From: Alcanivorax sp.
Lineage (GTDB): Bacteria; Pseudomonadota; Gammaproteobacteria; Pseudomonadales; Alcanivoracaceae
Direction of reading: 5' to 3'
NCBI RefSeq assembly: GCF_017794965.1
Contig: NZ_CP051240.1
Coordinates: forward strand, 2,542,001-2,606,000
DNA length: 64,000 nt
Below, one piece after another: positions 17,167-25,466 of this stretch. The notes below the pieces were generated by a model. It worked only from the letters and a program-made list of their open reading frames with translations, searched no databases and was not told where the DNA came from. Both the position numbers and the translations under genes were made by a program. Within the stretch, counting starts at the first letter, position 1; the number at the start of each line of letters is the position of its first letter.

Positions 17167-18651
17167 ATGACTCAACACGCAAACACGCCTATTCATGATG
17201 TGCTGATTGTCGGCGCCGGCATCAGTGGTATTGGTCTCGGCATCAAGCTGAAAGAGGCCGGCATCCACAATTTCCTGATCCTGGAAAAAGCCACAGACCT
17301 GGGCGGCACCTGGCGGGACAATACTTACCCCGGCTGTGCCTGCGATGTACCGTCGGCGCTCTATTCCTATTCGTTCGCGCAGAAACCGGACTGGACCCGG
17401 GCTTTTGCCGGCCAGGCAGAAATTCTCGACTATGTGCGCGAAGTGGCAGAGCAGCACCGGATTGTGCAAAGCATCCACTTTAACCAAGGTGTGGAACGCG
17501 CCCAGTGGCGGGAAGACAAAAACCTCTGGGAAGTGCAGACCGCCGACCAGCTCTATCTGGCCCGCACCGTGGTGGCCTGTTCTGGCTACCTGCATGAACC
17601 CATCATCCCGGCGATCCCCGGCCTGAAGGATTTCAGCGGCACGCTGTTCCATTCTTCCCGCTGGGATCACGACCATGACCTGAGCGGCGAGCGTGTGGCG
17701 GTGATCGGCACCGGCGCCTCTGCCATCCAGTTCGTCCCGGAAATTCAGCCGAAGACAAAGCACCTGACACTGTTCCAGCGCACGCCACAATGGGTGCTGC
17801 CCAAGCCGGACCACAGCATTCCCAAAGTGGAAGAAAACTTCTTCCGCCTGCCGTTCACCCTGAACGCCTGGCGCAAGATGCTGTATGGCGGTTTCGAAAC
17901 GTTCGGCATTGGCTTCCGCCGCCCGGCCATCCTTAAACAGATTCAGAAGCTGGGCCAGGCCCACCTGAAAGTGGCCATCAAGGACCCCGCGCTACGCGCC
18001 AAGCTGACCCCGGATTACACCCTGGGCTGCAAGCGGGTACTGATGAGCAACAACTACTACCCGGCGCTGAATCAGCCTAACGTGGATGTCTTCCACACCG
18101 GATTAAAGGAAGTCCGTGGCAACACCCTGGTAGGCCAGGACGGCAGCGAATGCGAGGTAGACACTATCATCCTCGGCACCGGTTTCTTCGTCACCGAGCC
18201 GCCCATTGCCAATCATATCTATAACGACGCTGGCCAGTCCTTGAGCGAAATGTGGCAAGACGGCATGCAGGCCTATCGTGGCACCACCATCGCCGGCCTG
18301 CCCAATGCCTTCATGGTCCTTGGGCCGAACCTTGGCATCGGTCATAACTCCGCGTTTATTGTTATCGAGGCACAGATCAACTACATCGTCAGCACCCTGA
18401 CCACCATGCGCGACAAACAACTGCAACGTATCGAGGTGAAAGCCGAAGTACAGCGAGACTACAACCGCAAGGTGCAGAAAGACCTGCAAGGCACGGTATG
18501 GAATACCGGCGGCTGCTCCAGTTACTACCTGGACAAGAACGGCTTCAACAGCGTCGGTTTCCCATGGAGCACGCTGGAGATGCAGCGTCTGCTGAAACAG
18601 TTCGACAGTGACAACTACAGCCTGACACCGGCGAATCAACCGGTTTTTTAA
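17167..18651 (+). CDS. Baeyer-Villiger type flavin monooxygenase
   Basis: A class B flavoprotein monooxygenase of 494 residues, inserting oxygen beside a carbonyl using FAD, NADPH and O2. VGAGISGIGLG binds FAD, GTGASAIQ binds NADPH, and the BVMO fingerprint FSGTLFHSSRWDHD is present near residue 158. FLILEKATDLGGTWRDNTYPGCACDVPS is also typical. It is third in the tetR-SDR operon, 13 bp after the SDR gene. The length and sequence resemble AlmA-like long-chain alkane monooxygenases as well as cyclic-ketone BVMOs; the sequence alone does not separate these. A patatin-like lipase lies beyond the IS110. Confidence 0.9.
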   Translation: MTQHANTPIHDVLIVGAGISGIGLGIKLKEAGIHNFLILEKATDLGGTWRDNTYPGCACDVPSALYSYSFAQKPDWTRAFAGQAEILDYVREVAEQHRIVQSIHFNQGVERAQWREDKNLWEVQTADQLYLARTVVACSGYLHEPIIPAIPGLKDFSGTLFHSSRWDHDHDLSGERVAVIGTGASAIQFVPEIQPKTKHLTLFQRTPQWVLPKPDHSIPKVEENFFRLPFTLNAWRKMLYGGFETFGIGFRRPAILKQIQKLGQAHLKVAIKDPALRAKLTPDYTLGCKRVLMSNNYYPALNQPNVDVFHTGLKEVRGNTLVGQDGSECEVDTIILGTGFFVTEPPIANHIYNDAGQSLSEMWQDGMQAYRGTTIAGLPNAFMVLGPNLGIGHNSAFIVIEAQINYIVSTLTTMRDKQLQRIEVKAEVQRDYNRKVQKDLQGTVWNTGGCSSYYLDKNGFNSVGFPWSTLEMQRLLKQFDSDNYSLTPANQPVF

Positions 18652-18766
18652 GCCGCTTCGCGGCTGCATCACGTAACGGGTGACACGCAAAGATCAGAAG
18701 CGGGTTTACCACAGCGGGCGCAGGGCTCACAGGACTCCGTAGGAGATTCTATGTTGTCCACCCCTT

Positions 18767-19705
18767 TTATGCGGCGGACGACGGCGCGTAGCTGGTGCGG
18801 TTCTTCATCAACGCGAAGGCGATACGGACCAGCTTGCGTGCGAGGATGACCAGGGCCTGCGTTTTCGCCAGGCCACGGTCGAGATAACCTTGGTAGACAC
18901 TAGCCCAGCGGGCGCTTTTACGGGCAGCCATAGCTGCGCAATAAAGCAGTCTGCGGGTTTCTGAGTCGCCTTTCTTGGTCAGCTTGCGTTTTCCCGTTCT
19001 GGTGCCGGAGTCCTTTACATGGACATCCATCCCCAGGAAGGCGACGAAGGCGTCGCTGTTGCGGAAGTCTCCTCGTAGGAAGGCCATAACGAGCGCATAT
19101 GCAGTCAGGTCGCCCACACCTTCCAGAGCCTTGCACCGTTGCACCTGATCACTAAGTCCAGCTTCTCTTACGGTGTCGCGAAGGTGTTTCTGGATCAGCG
19201 TATCCAGACTATTGATCTGTGAGATCAGCTTTTTCAGGCTTGCCTTGAGGATCTTTTCGCCACCCAGACTTTGCTGGATCATGGAGCGTGCCTTGATGAG
19301 CGCGGCGCGGCGGCGCAGCAGTGTCTGCAGTGTTCGATACGCCTTGGGTGGCGGGCTCCAGCGGCGTAGATCCTCTTTTTCTCTCTGCAAATGGCGGGCG
19401 AGCAGCTGGGCGTCAGAAGCGTCTGTTTTGGCTCGACCGCCTGTTCCCTTGCGGTAGCTGCTGAGCCGTGAAGCATCAACGACGTAAATGTGGTGCCCTT
19501 TGGCATGGGCCAACTCGATGACTGCCATGTGGTAAGTCCCTGTGGCCTCAATGGCGATCTCACAGGGGCATGGCAGGCTTTTGAGCCAGCGCTTGATCGC
19601 TTGGGGGGTGTTCTCGATAGTGAGCGTCTTGCCTTGGAAATGAATGACCAATTCGGCCTTGGCGACGTCGATGCCGACGATGGATCTTACTACTTGCATT
19701 GCCAC
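18767..19705 (-). CDS. IS110 family transposase (DEDD recombinase)
   Basis: A 312-residue bridge-RNA-guided recombinase. The N-terminal RuvC-like DEDD domain shows GIDVAKAE, IAIEATGTYH and KTDASDAQLLAR. The C-terminal Transposase_20 domain shows LEGVGDLTAYAL, FLGMDVHVKDSGTRTGKRKL and KKGDSETRRLLYCAAM. The gene is intact, with no frameshift, so the element may be active. The short 3-prime and long 5-prime non-coding ends fit the IS110 group rather than IS1111. Confidence 0.95.
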   Translation of the reverse strand: MAMQVVRSIVGIDVAKAELVIHFQGKTLTIENTPQAIKRWLKSLPCPCEIAIEATGTYHMAVIELAHAKGHHIYVVDASRLSSYRKGTGGRAKTDASDAQLLARHLQREKEDLRRWSPPPKAYRTLQTLLRRRAALIKARSMIQQSLGGEKILKASLKKLISQINSLDTLIQKHLRDTVREAGLSDQVQRCKALEGVGDLTAYALVMAFLRGDFRNSDAFVAFLGMDVHVKDSGTRTGKRKLTKKGDSETRRLLYCAAMAARKSARWASVYQGYLDRGLAKTQALVILARKLVRIAFALMKNRTSYAPSSAA

Positions 19706-19745
19706 TGAACTGCCCCTTGAGCTAGGTTACACATGCTTGTCGGGG

Positions 19746-19920
19746 CGCACCTAAACGCTGGCTTGCTGGTATCGTCGGTCTGAGGTGCGACTCAGCCGAT
19801 GGATTCTTTATCGGCGTATGAATAGGTGCGGGGTGGGGCCAAGTCTCCTACCGTCTGTACCCTTGGGTCAGATGCGTCGTTGGTCCCTCCACCCCGGCAA
19901 GTCCTGCATTGTTGCAGGAG
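19746..19920 (-). ncRNA. Predicted IS110 bridge RNA
   Basis: On the - strand, starting about 215 nt and ending 41 nt upstream of the transposase ATG, the order is: a 5-prime hairpin (CCTGCA-N4-TGCAGG, 19918-19903); a large loop closed by GGGGTGG / CCACCCC (19895-19889 with 19836-19830); and a second large loop closed by CGCACCTA / TAGGTGCG (19830-19823 with 19753-19746). This is the bridge-RNA layout: 5-prime stem, target-binding loop, donor-binding loop. Candidate guides: CGACGC (19879-19874, matches the left flank), GTAGGAG (19851-19845, complementary to CT+CCTAC on the right), AGAATC (19807-19802, matches the IS right end). The fourth guide is less clear. The fold was done by eye. Confidence 0.7.
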
Positions 19921-19984
19921 GGGCATTCAAACATACAAGCGTCGCTCGCGGCGCGATAACCCAAATATGGAAAACGATATTTAC

Positions 19985-20056
19985 CACAGAGAGAACAGAA
20001 CACACAGAGTAAAGACCTTCTTGTTCTCGGTCACCTCTGAGCCCTCTGTGGTGAAA
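19985..20056. repeat. Palindromic CCACAGAG...CTCTGTGG unit
   Basis: TTACCACAGAG near 19980 and CTCTGTGGTGAA near 20044 form an inverted repeat around an AGAACAGAACACACAGAG stretch. Units of this kind are widespread in bacterial intergenic DNA; the role is unknown. The same TTTACCACAG string also occurs on the other side of the IS at 18706. Confidence 0.45.
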
Positions 20057-20075
20057 GTTTGTTTGATCATGGCCG

Positions 20076-20107
20076 GAATCGCGCCGCCAGCGACGTTCCT
20101 ACGGGAA
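20076..20107. repeat. Intact REP-like element matching the IS110 target
   Basis: TCGCGCCGCCAGCGACGTTC followed by CTACGGGA. It differs at few positions from the REP-like sequence restored by removing the IS110 (CGCGCCGCGAGCGACGCTCC then TACGGA). It serves as an internal reference for the insertion site. Confidence 0.7.
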
Positions 20108-20176
20108 GGCCTCAGTAACAGCGAATTCACGCAAATCCGCGATGTACCACAAAAAGCGGGTTTACGATTTTGATTT

Positions 20177-20213
20177 TAGCGTCCGACGTCCGACCTCAGA
20201 CGTCCGACCGCCC
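20177..20213 (+). repeat. Heptamer array (CGTCCGA)
   Basis: CGTCCGA-CGTCCGA-CCTCAGA-CGTCCGA at exact 7-bp period, just upstream of the patatin gene. Another heptamer family with the same period. Confidence 0.8.
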
Positions 20214-20236
20214 AACAACTTATGCAGGGAACCACC

Positions 20237-21184
20237 ATGCCAAAAGACAACACCCCTTCAGCTCCCAAACGCGCTCTGGTCCTCGGCTGTGGCGGCGTCG
20301 CCGGCGGCGCCTGGAGCATAGCTGCACTGCATCAGCTGGAACAGCAACTGGGCTGGGACTGCCGTGATGCCGATGTGCTCATCGGCACCTCCGCCGGCGC
20401 CGTACTGGCTGCACTTCTCGGCAGCGGCATCAGCGTCGATCAACTGCTGGCCTGCCAGCAAGGCACCAGCGACATCTGCCAATGGAACCACGACACAGAC
20501 ACCGGCGGCGCCTTGCCACCACTTCCTGGCGCTCGCTTCACCGGCAAATCACTGGCTCTGAAGGGCCTGCGCGGGGAGGTATCGGCACTCACCGCCATCT
20601 GCGGGGCGTTGCCTGCTGGCCAGTTCGACATGAGCGCCTTTCGCACATTGATTAACGATGCGACAAAAGGCAAAGACTGGGTGAAACACCCCGCCACCTG
20701 GATCATGGCAGTGGATACCGGCTCAGGAAAACGCATTCCTTTCGGCAAGGGCGGCGCCCCCAAAGCCACCATCAGCGATGCGGTGTGCGCCTCCTATGGC
20801 GTGCCCTTCTGGTGCCCACCCGTGACCGTCAACAACCGTACTTATATTGACGGCGGCGTCGCCTCTCCTGTATCTGCCGACATGCTGGTAGACAGCGCCG
20901 TGGAGGAAGTCATCGTGCTGGCTCCCATGGCGTCCCGGCACCCGGACAAACCCTGGCACCCGTTTGAGCGAATCGAACGATGGGTACGCCGCTACATGAC
21001 CGGCATTGTGGACAAGGAAGTGGCGGCACTGGAAAACGCGGGCAAGAAAGTCATCCGGATCGAGCCTGTAGCCGATGACCTGAACGCCTTTGGCTACAAT
21101 ATGATGGACCCTGCCCGCCGCAAACGGGTACTGAAGACGGCATTATCCACAACACCCACCACGGTAAACCGAGCACTTGCTTGA
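20237..21184 (+). CDS. Patatin-like phospholipase
   Basis: A 315-residue patatin-fold acyl hydrolase, probably cleaving phospholipid or other acyl esters in the cytoplasm or at the membrane; no signal peptide is seen. The oxyanion motif GCGGVAGG is near residue 16, the nucleophile Ser is in GTSAG near 51, and the catalytic Asp is in DGG near 210. The ATG at 20237 follows GGGA; an upstream ATG at 20222 lacks a good site. It is separated from the BVMO operon by the IS110 and may have been transcribed with it before insertion, which is speculative. Confidence 0.88.
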   Translation: MPKDNTPSAPKRALVLGCGGVAGGAWSIAALHQLEQQLGWDCRDADVLIGTSAGAVLAALLGSGISVDQLLACQQGTSDICQWNHDTDTGGALPPLPGARFTGKSLALKGLRGEVSALTAICGALPAGQFDMSAFRTLINDATKGKDWVKHPATWIMAVDTGSGKRIPFGKGGAPKATISDAVCASYGVPFWCPPVTVNNRTYIDGGVASPVSADMLVDSAVEEVIVLAPMASRHPDKPWHPFERIERWVRRYMTGIVDKEVAALENAGKKVIRIEPVADDLNAFGYNMMDPARRKRVLKTALSTTPTTVNRALA

Positions 21185-21240
21185 AGTGTGGGCGCAGCTC
21201 CGCCGGCTAACTCTCCCTGAAAACACCAGGGCAGTTTGCG

Positions 21241-22170
21241 TCAGAGGCTGGCCTGATCAGCTGGCACCAACACCAGGGCACGCATGTCGGCAAACTGGGC
21301 ATCATCCGTTCCCTGCAGCTTGTTGAACGTGATGATGGACTGGAGAGATTTCACATAGTCCATGCCGCGTTCCGAGTATTTATCCAAGGTGGTTGCTGCC
21401 TGCAGGCCGGTAAAGGATTGCCCTCTGTCTCGCTGGCTGGCACGTAACTCACGGAAGGCCGCATAGGCTGAATGACGGTTCAGGTTGAGGGCATGCGCAC
21501 GCACAGACTGCAGCGGCGATTCGAAGGCTGCGATCCGGTAATCCCCCATGCCACTGCGTTGCCCCTTTGGCGTGATGCCGTTTCCTCCCCAGGTCCACTG
21601 CCCAAACAGGGCATTGCCTTCGAAGGCAAAACGCGAGGTGCCCCAACCGCTCTCCTCAGCCGCCTGGGCAAGAATCAACGACGGAGGGATGACATCCACT
21701 CGATCAAGCAACCTGTTGATCTGGTCATCCAGCGCACCCTCGCCGACACCGTATTGCTCTGCCAGCTGACGCACCCATGCCTTGTCCTCCGCCGGCAGGT
21801 CGCCCCGGGAAGACAACCCAAGCAGCCGCTTGCGGTCCTGCAGGATCAATTCATTGCTGCGCAGCACCAGCGGCCCCACCGTGCGGAAGAACAGTCGTTT
21901 CTTCAACGCCACCGTAACGGCGTGGCTCACTTCCGCGCCCCACTGCGCGGGCACCGAAGTCAGATACAGGCGGGGCACATGTCGGTCACCCGCTAACCAG
22001 GTTTCATCGGTGTAATCCAATTGCTCATACAGATCCAGCAACCCGTGGTAATCCTCAAGGACCACCACGCTGACTTTACTTTCCCCGCCGGTGGCCTCAG
22101 CATAATCCGCAGCCTGCAGCGTCGAACAGAGAAACAGCAGCACACCCGCAACCCAACATTTGATCATCAT
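21241..22170 (-). CDS. Bax-type periplasmic glucosaminidase
   Basis: A 309-residue exported protein with a signal peptide (residues 1-20, ending LQA-AD). The C-terminal half is a glucosaminidase domain of the lysozyme-like fold: ILAQAAEESGWGTSRF holds the catalytic Glu, followed by EGNALFGQWTW and the Y-R-I-A-A-F-E-S segment. E. coli Bax is a close relative. It likely cuts peptidoglycan glycan strands. It precedes a small membrane protein gene transcribed the same way. Confidence 0.87.
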   Translation of the reverse strand: MMIKCWVAGVLLFLCSTLQAADYAEATGGESKVSVVVLEDYHGLLDLYEQLDYTDETWLAGDRHVPRLYLTSVPAQWGAEVSHAVTVALKKRLFFRTVGPLVLRSNELILQDRKRLLGLSSRGDLPAEDKAWVRQLAEQYGVGEGALDDQINRLLDRVDVIPPSLILAQAAEESGWGTSRFAFEGNALFGQWTWGGNGITPKGQRSGMGDYRIAAFESPLQSVRAHALNLNRHSAYAAFRELRASQRDRGQSFTGLQAATTLDKYSERGMDYVKSLQSIITFNKLQGTDDAQFADMRALVLVPADQASL

Positions 22171-22205
22171 TCCCCATCCCTGGTCTAAAGCGACTGCATG
22201 GCGCT

Positions 22206-22445
22206 CTACGGCTCTGCGGAAGACGTCGGTTCGTCTTCAACCATTATTTTGAAGCCTTTCATGGCATCACGCACTTCAAGACTTTCTGCGTGGGTTAGCA
22301 CACCAAGCACCAACGCACCGGCGATCAGCATCGCCAACCCCAGTAACGCCCACTTTTCTTTCTCGATCTTTCGCTGACCACCCGGGCGGCTTTCTTCACC
22401 CTCATCCTGATGATAGTGATGATCGTGCGGCCTGTTATCCGGCAT
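22206..22445 (-). CDS. Small single-pass membrane protein, His-rich N-terminus
   Basis: A 79-residue protein with a His/Asp/Glu-rich cytoplasmic N-terminus (DNRPHDHHYHQDEGEE), one membrane helix near residues 33-51 and a short acidic tail. The ATG at 22445 has a consensus GGAGGT four bases upstream. It lies 35 bp upstream of the bax-like gene and is probably cotranscribed. I do not recognise the family. The histidines could bind metal, which is a guess. Confidence 0.7.
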   Translation of the reverse strand: MPDNRPHDHHYHQDEGEESRPGGQRKIEKEKWALLGLAMLIAGALVLGVLTHAESLEVRDAMKGFKIMVEDEPTSSAEP

Positions 22446-22723
22446 AGATACCTCCTTCTCTCCCGTTCTACGCCGCTGAAAGACCGCCTGCAAGACGAGG
22501 AGAGGATCAAAGCGATAACCGGGTGCCGGAATCAGAGCGGCATAAAGAGTGGCATAAATGGTGGAACTTATTCAGCATGGGCCACTCTATGGAATAACAC
22601 GGGCGACCCGCCCGCCAACACAGGTATTTGTCCAATGCGCTACTGATGCCGCCGTTATCACAACGGCCAGTCTCCACCGCCCCCCAAATGCAGGGGGAGT
22701 ACATGGCATCCAGGGCATAGAGC

Positions 22724-24337
22724 ATGACAAATCCCGTTATCACGCTGAGAGACGTGTCTCTCAGCTTGCCGGACAGCCGCCAGCTGTTCTCCGGCCTCAA
22801 CCACACCTTTGACCATAACCCGACCGGATTGGTGGGACGTAATGGTGTGGGCAAGACCCTGCTGGCCAGAATTCTGGCCGGGCAGCTTTCTCCCTCTCAG
22901 GGACAGCGCAAGTCCTCCGGCAGCGTCCATTACCTCGGCCAGCAAATCACACCTTGCGCACGGGCAACCGTGGCGGATCTGGCCGGGCTGGGGTCGGCAT
23001 TACAGGCGCTTTCACGGATTGAATCCGGCGGCTGTGACCCGCAAGACTTTGACCTGATAAGTGACCGCTGGGACCTGAAAGCGCGCTTCAGACTCCAGCT
23101 TGATCAACTGGGGCTGGGCGCTGTCCCCCTGTCTGCGTCCGCCAACGCTCTGAGCGGCGGTCAGCGTATGCGGGTAGCACTGGCCGGGGCCCTGCTGTCG
23201 GACGCCGATTTCCTGATTCTGGATGAACCCAGCAATCATCTGGACCGGGATGGCCGGGAATTCCTGATGACCCAGCTCGGCCAGTGGCAACGAGGGTTGA
23301 TTGTGATTAGCCATGACCGGGAACTGCTGGACACGATGGCATGCACCGTGGAGCTGACCCACCACGGACTGCAGCGATATGGCGGCAATTATGCCTTCTA
23401 TGCACAAGCCAAGACCCGTGAAACTCAAAACGCACAACAGCACCTCGATCAGGTCAGATTGGCTCGCCAGCGGGCGGAGCGACCCCTGCAGCAGCAACAG
23501 AACAGACAGGCCCATCGCCAGGCGCGCGGCCGACAAAATGCCAAACAGGGCAACCAGGCAAAGGTACTGCTGGACAAGCAAAAGGAACGCTGCGAGTCCA
23601 GTCATGGCGCACTGAAACGGCAACAGGCCGCGATCCGTGAAAAGCATCAACAGGCCGTCAGCACGGCAGAAGCAGCCCTGGAGAATGATACCGCCATCCA
23701 CCTGCATTCCATCCCTTTGCCCAGCATGAAAGGCGGCATTGCCGTGCGACTGAATCAACTGCATCTGCCTTTCGGTGGCACAACCCGGCACCCCATCAAC
23801 CTGTCCATCCGGCAGGGACAGCGCATCGCTGTGACCGGACCCAACGGGTGTGGAAAATCCACATTGCTCAAAGTGATGACCGGCATGCTGACGCCCCTGG
23901 CGGGGGACTGTCAGATACCGGAACACAGCCGCTATCTGGACCAGCATCTGGAGTCTCTCAACCCGGAACACACCTTGCTCGATCAGCTCAAGAGCGCGAA
24001 CCCAATGGCCCCCGAAGGACAACTGCGGATGCTCCTGGCTCAGCTCGGTCTTGGTGAGGAAAAGGTCCGTTGCCGATTCACGGAACTCAGTGGCGGAGAA
24101 AAGTTGAAAGGTACGCTCGCCTGCCTGCTCTACGCGGCATCGCCCCCAGCCCTGCTCCTGCTGGACGAACCGGGCAACCATCTGGACCTGGCCTCACTCA
24201 ATGCGCTGGAAAGCATGTTGAGGCAGTATCGGGGAACACTCATTGTGGTGTCTCACGACAGGGTATTTCTAAACAACCTCGCATTAACCCATCACCTGAC
24301 GGTGGCTGAGAAAGAATGGCAATTGCAGCCGGTGTGA
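22724..24337 (+). CDS. ABC-F family ATPase
   Basis: A soluble protein of 537 residues with two ABC domains and no membrane segment. ABC1: GRNGVGKT, LSGGQRMR, FLILDEPSNHLD. ABC2: GPNGCGKST, LSGGEK, LLLLDEPGNHLD. The linker, rich in Gln and Arg (about residues 225-310), is the probable P-site tRNA interaction motif helix pair. ABC-F proteins act on the ribosome, either clearing stalled complexes or giving antibiotic resistance; the branch cannot be told here. It is divergent from the small membrane protein and monocistronic. Confidence 0.92.
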   Translation: MTNPVITLRDVSLSLPDSRQLFSGLNHTFDHNPTGLVGRNGVGKTLLARILAGQLSPSQGQRKSSGSVHYLGQQITPCARATVADLAGLGSALQALSRIESGGCDPQDFDLISDRWDLKARFRLQLDQLGLGAVPLSASANALSGGQRMRVALAGALLSDADFLILDEPSNHLDRDGREFLMTQLGQWQRGLIVISHDRELLDTMACTVELTHHGLQRYGGNYAFYAQAKTRETQNAQQHLDQVRLARQRAERPLQQQQNRQAHRQARGRQNAKQGNQAKVLLDKQKERCESSHGALKRQQAAIREKHQQAVSTAEAALENDTAIHLHSIPLPSMKGGIAVRLNQLHLPFGGTTRHPINLSIRQGQRIAVTGPNGCGKSTLLKVMTGMLTPLAGDCQIPEHSRYLDQHLESLNPEHTLLDQLKSANPMAPEGQLRMLLAQLGLGEEKVRCRFTELSGGEKLKGTLACLLYAASPPALLLLDEPGNHLDLASLNALESMLRQYRGTLIVVSHDRVFLNNLALTHHLTVAEKEWQLQPV

Positions 24338-24485
24338 TCTTTTATTGGCACATAAGCGATATGCAAGCAGGGAGTCCTGCCGGCTACACAGCCGTGGAGA
24401 AGAAGCGCCTGCTTGCAGGCAGTAAGCGTCAGCGGATTTCAAAACAGCCGGCCCCGGAAAAGCTGGCCGGAATCCGCCATCCGTA

Positions 24486-24962
24486 TCAAGGCAACAACAA
24501 ATCTGTATCTATGGGGTGATACACATCGGCACTCTCGATCAAGGATCGGGCAGTCAGCGATTCGACCCCGTACACCTCGGTACACACACCCGCGCTCACC
24601 TTGATGGCCGACAACAGCACATCAAAATCCCCATCCCCGGACAGCAACACCACCGTATCCACCTGCGGCGCATGGGTCATCACATCCACCGCGATACCCA
24701 CATCCCAGTCGCCCTTGGCAGAGCCATCGCTTCGCTGGATAAAGGGTTTGAGTTTGACGGTAAACCCCATGTGCCTGAGCGCATCCTGAAACCGGGTCTG
24801 CCCGTCATCGCCGCGCTCCGTGGCGTAGGCCATAGCCATCACGATATCGCCTTGCTTCGAAAGTCTTTCCCACAAAGCCCGGTAGTTAAACTGACGACCA
24901 AACGCCTGGCGAGTGGTGTAATAGATGTTCTGAACGTCGGCGAAGACGGCGATGCGAGGCAT
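24486..24962 (-). CDS. NYN domain (LabA/DUF88) putative ribonuclease
   Basis: A PIN-like NYN domain protein of 158 residues. Acidic metal-binding positions are seen in FADVQNIYY (residue 7), KGDWDVGIAVD and LLSGDGDFDVLL. Such proteins are predicted single-strand RNases; bacterial members are little studied. The ATG at 24962 has GGAAAG upstream; an ATG four codons earlier has none. Monocistronic. Confidence 0.85.
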   Translation of the reverse strand: MPRIAVFADVQNIYYTTRQAFGRQFNYRALWERLSKQGDIVMAMAYATERGDDGQTRFQDALRHMGFTVKLKPFIQRSDGSAKGDWDVGIAVDVMTHAPQVDTVVLLSGDGDFDVLLSAIKVSAGVCTEVYGVESLTARSLIESADVYHPIDTDLLLP

Positions 24963-25276
24963 GGCACTTTCCATTAACGGGGAGCTTTTCGAACCATGAA
25001 GACTAGCACAACAATGTCACCGCTAAGCCCAACGCACCGCACACCTGGCCTTGATGGAGCATGTAAACTAGGCGAGAGCCACAATCTCCGAAGGTTCGCA
25101 CCTCAAGAGGCGTTATTCGCTTCGCTCACCCTCCGGGCCAGACTGCGTCTGTTACCTCCACTGCGTTACGGTTCCTACAGCAATCTTCTGCGTTTGTGCG
25201 ATGAAAAAGCATCAATGCCATCAGCACGGTATCCCAACATAACCCCCCATGCGTGTTGCACCCACAGAGCGGGCCC
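24963..25276. other. Non-coding gap with a REP-remnant
   Basis: Between the NYN gene and tRNA-Leu, 25105-25165 holds TTATTCGCTTCGCTCACC and following bases, related to 30123-30150 after the thiolase gene. No convincing gene is seen; open frames here have no start site or family resemblance. Confidence 0.5.
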
Positions 25277-25316
25277 CACAAAAAAGGCCGTAGCAGAAAA
25301 CTGCTACGGCCTTTCT
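25277..25316 (-). terminator. Terminator after tRNA-Leu
   Basis: On the - strand, AAAGGCCGTAGCAG-N4-CTGCTACGGCCTTTTTTG directly follows the tRNA, a strong rho-independent terminator. Confidence 0.92.
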
Positions 25317-25323
25317 CTTGAGA

Positions 25324-25408
<85 letters not shown>

Positions 25409-25466
25409 AATGGGCCGCTATTCTAGCAGGGTGTCCGGCAATTGCCAGCGCGGTTTTCCGGCTGTG

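Larger units (their letters stand above)
18744..19939 (-). mobile_element. IS110-family insertion sequence (about 1.2 kb)
   Basis: Boundaries are inferred. On the - strand the left flank ends GAGCGACG at 19940, then a CT (19939-19938), then the IS body; the right end is followed by CT (18745-18744) and CCTACGG. Joining the flanks through one CT gives a REP-like sequence (CGAGCGACG-CT-CCTACGG) that closely matches an intact relative at 20076-20107. The element holds one transposase gene and a long non-coding left end with a predicted bridge RNA. As expected for IS110 there are no terminal inverted repeats or target duplication beyond the core. Confidence 0.75.

Noticed and set aside
19937..20236. 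A second insertion or passenger gene beside the IS110
   Set aside because: Open frames here are short, cross the CCACAGAG palindrome and heptamers, and match nothing I recognise.
23012..24181. 389-residue frame opposite the ABC-F gene
   Set aside because: Antisense to an intact double-ABC protein.
24975..25276. Short + strand frame before tRNA-Leu
   Set aside because: It runs through a REP remnant and into the tRNA and terminator, so it is not coding.
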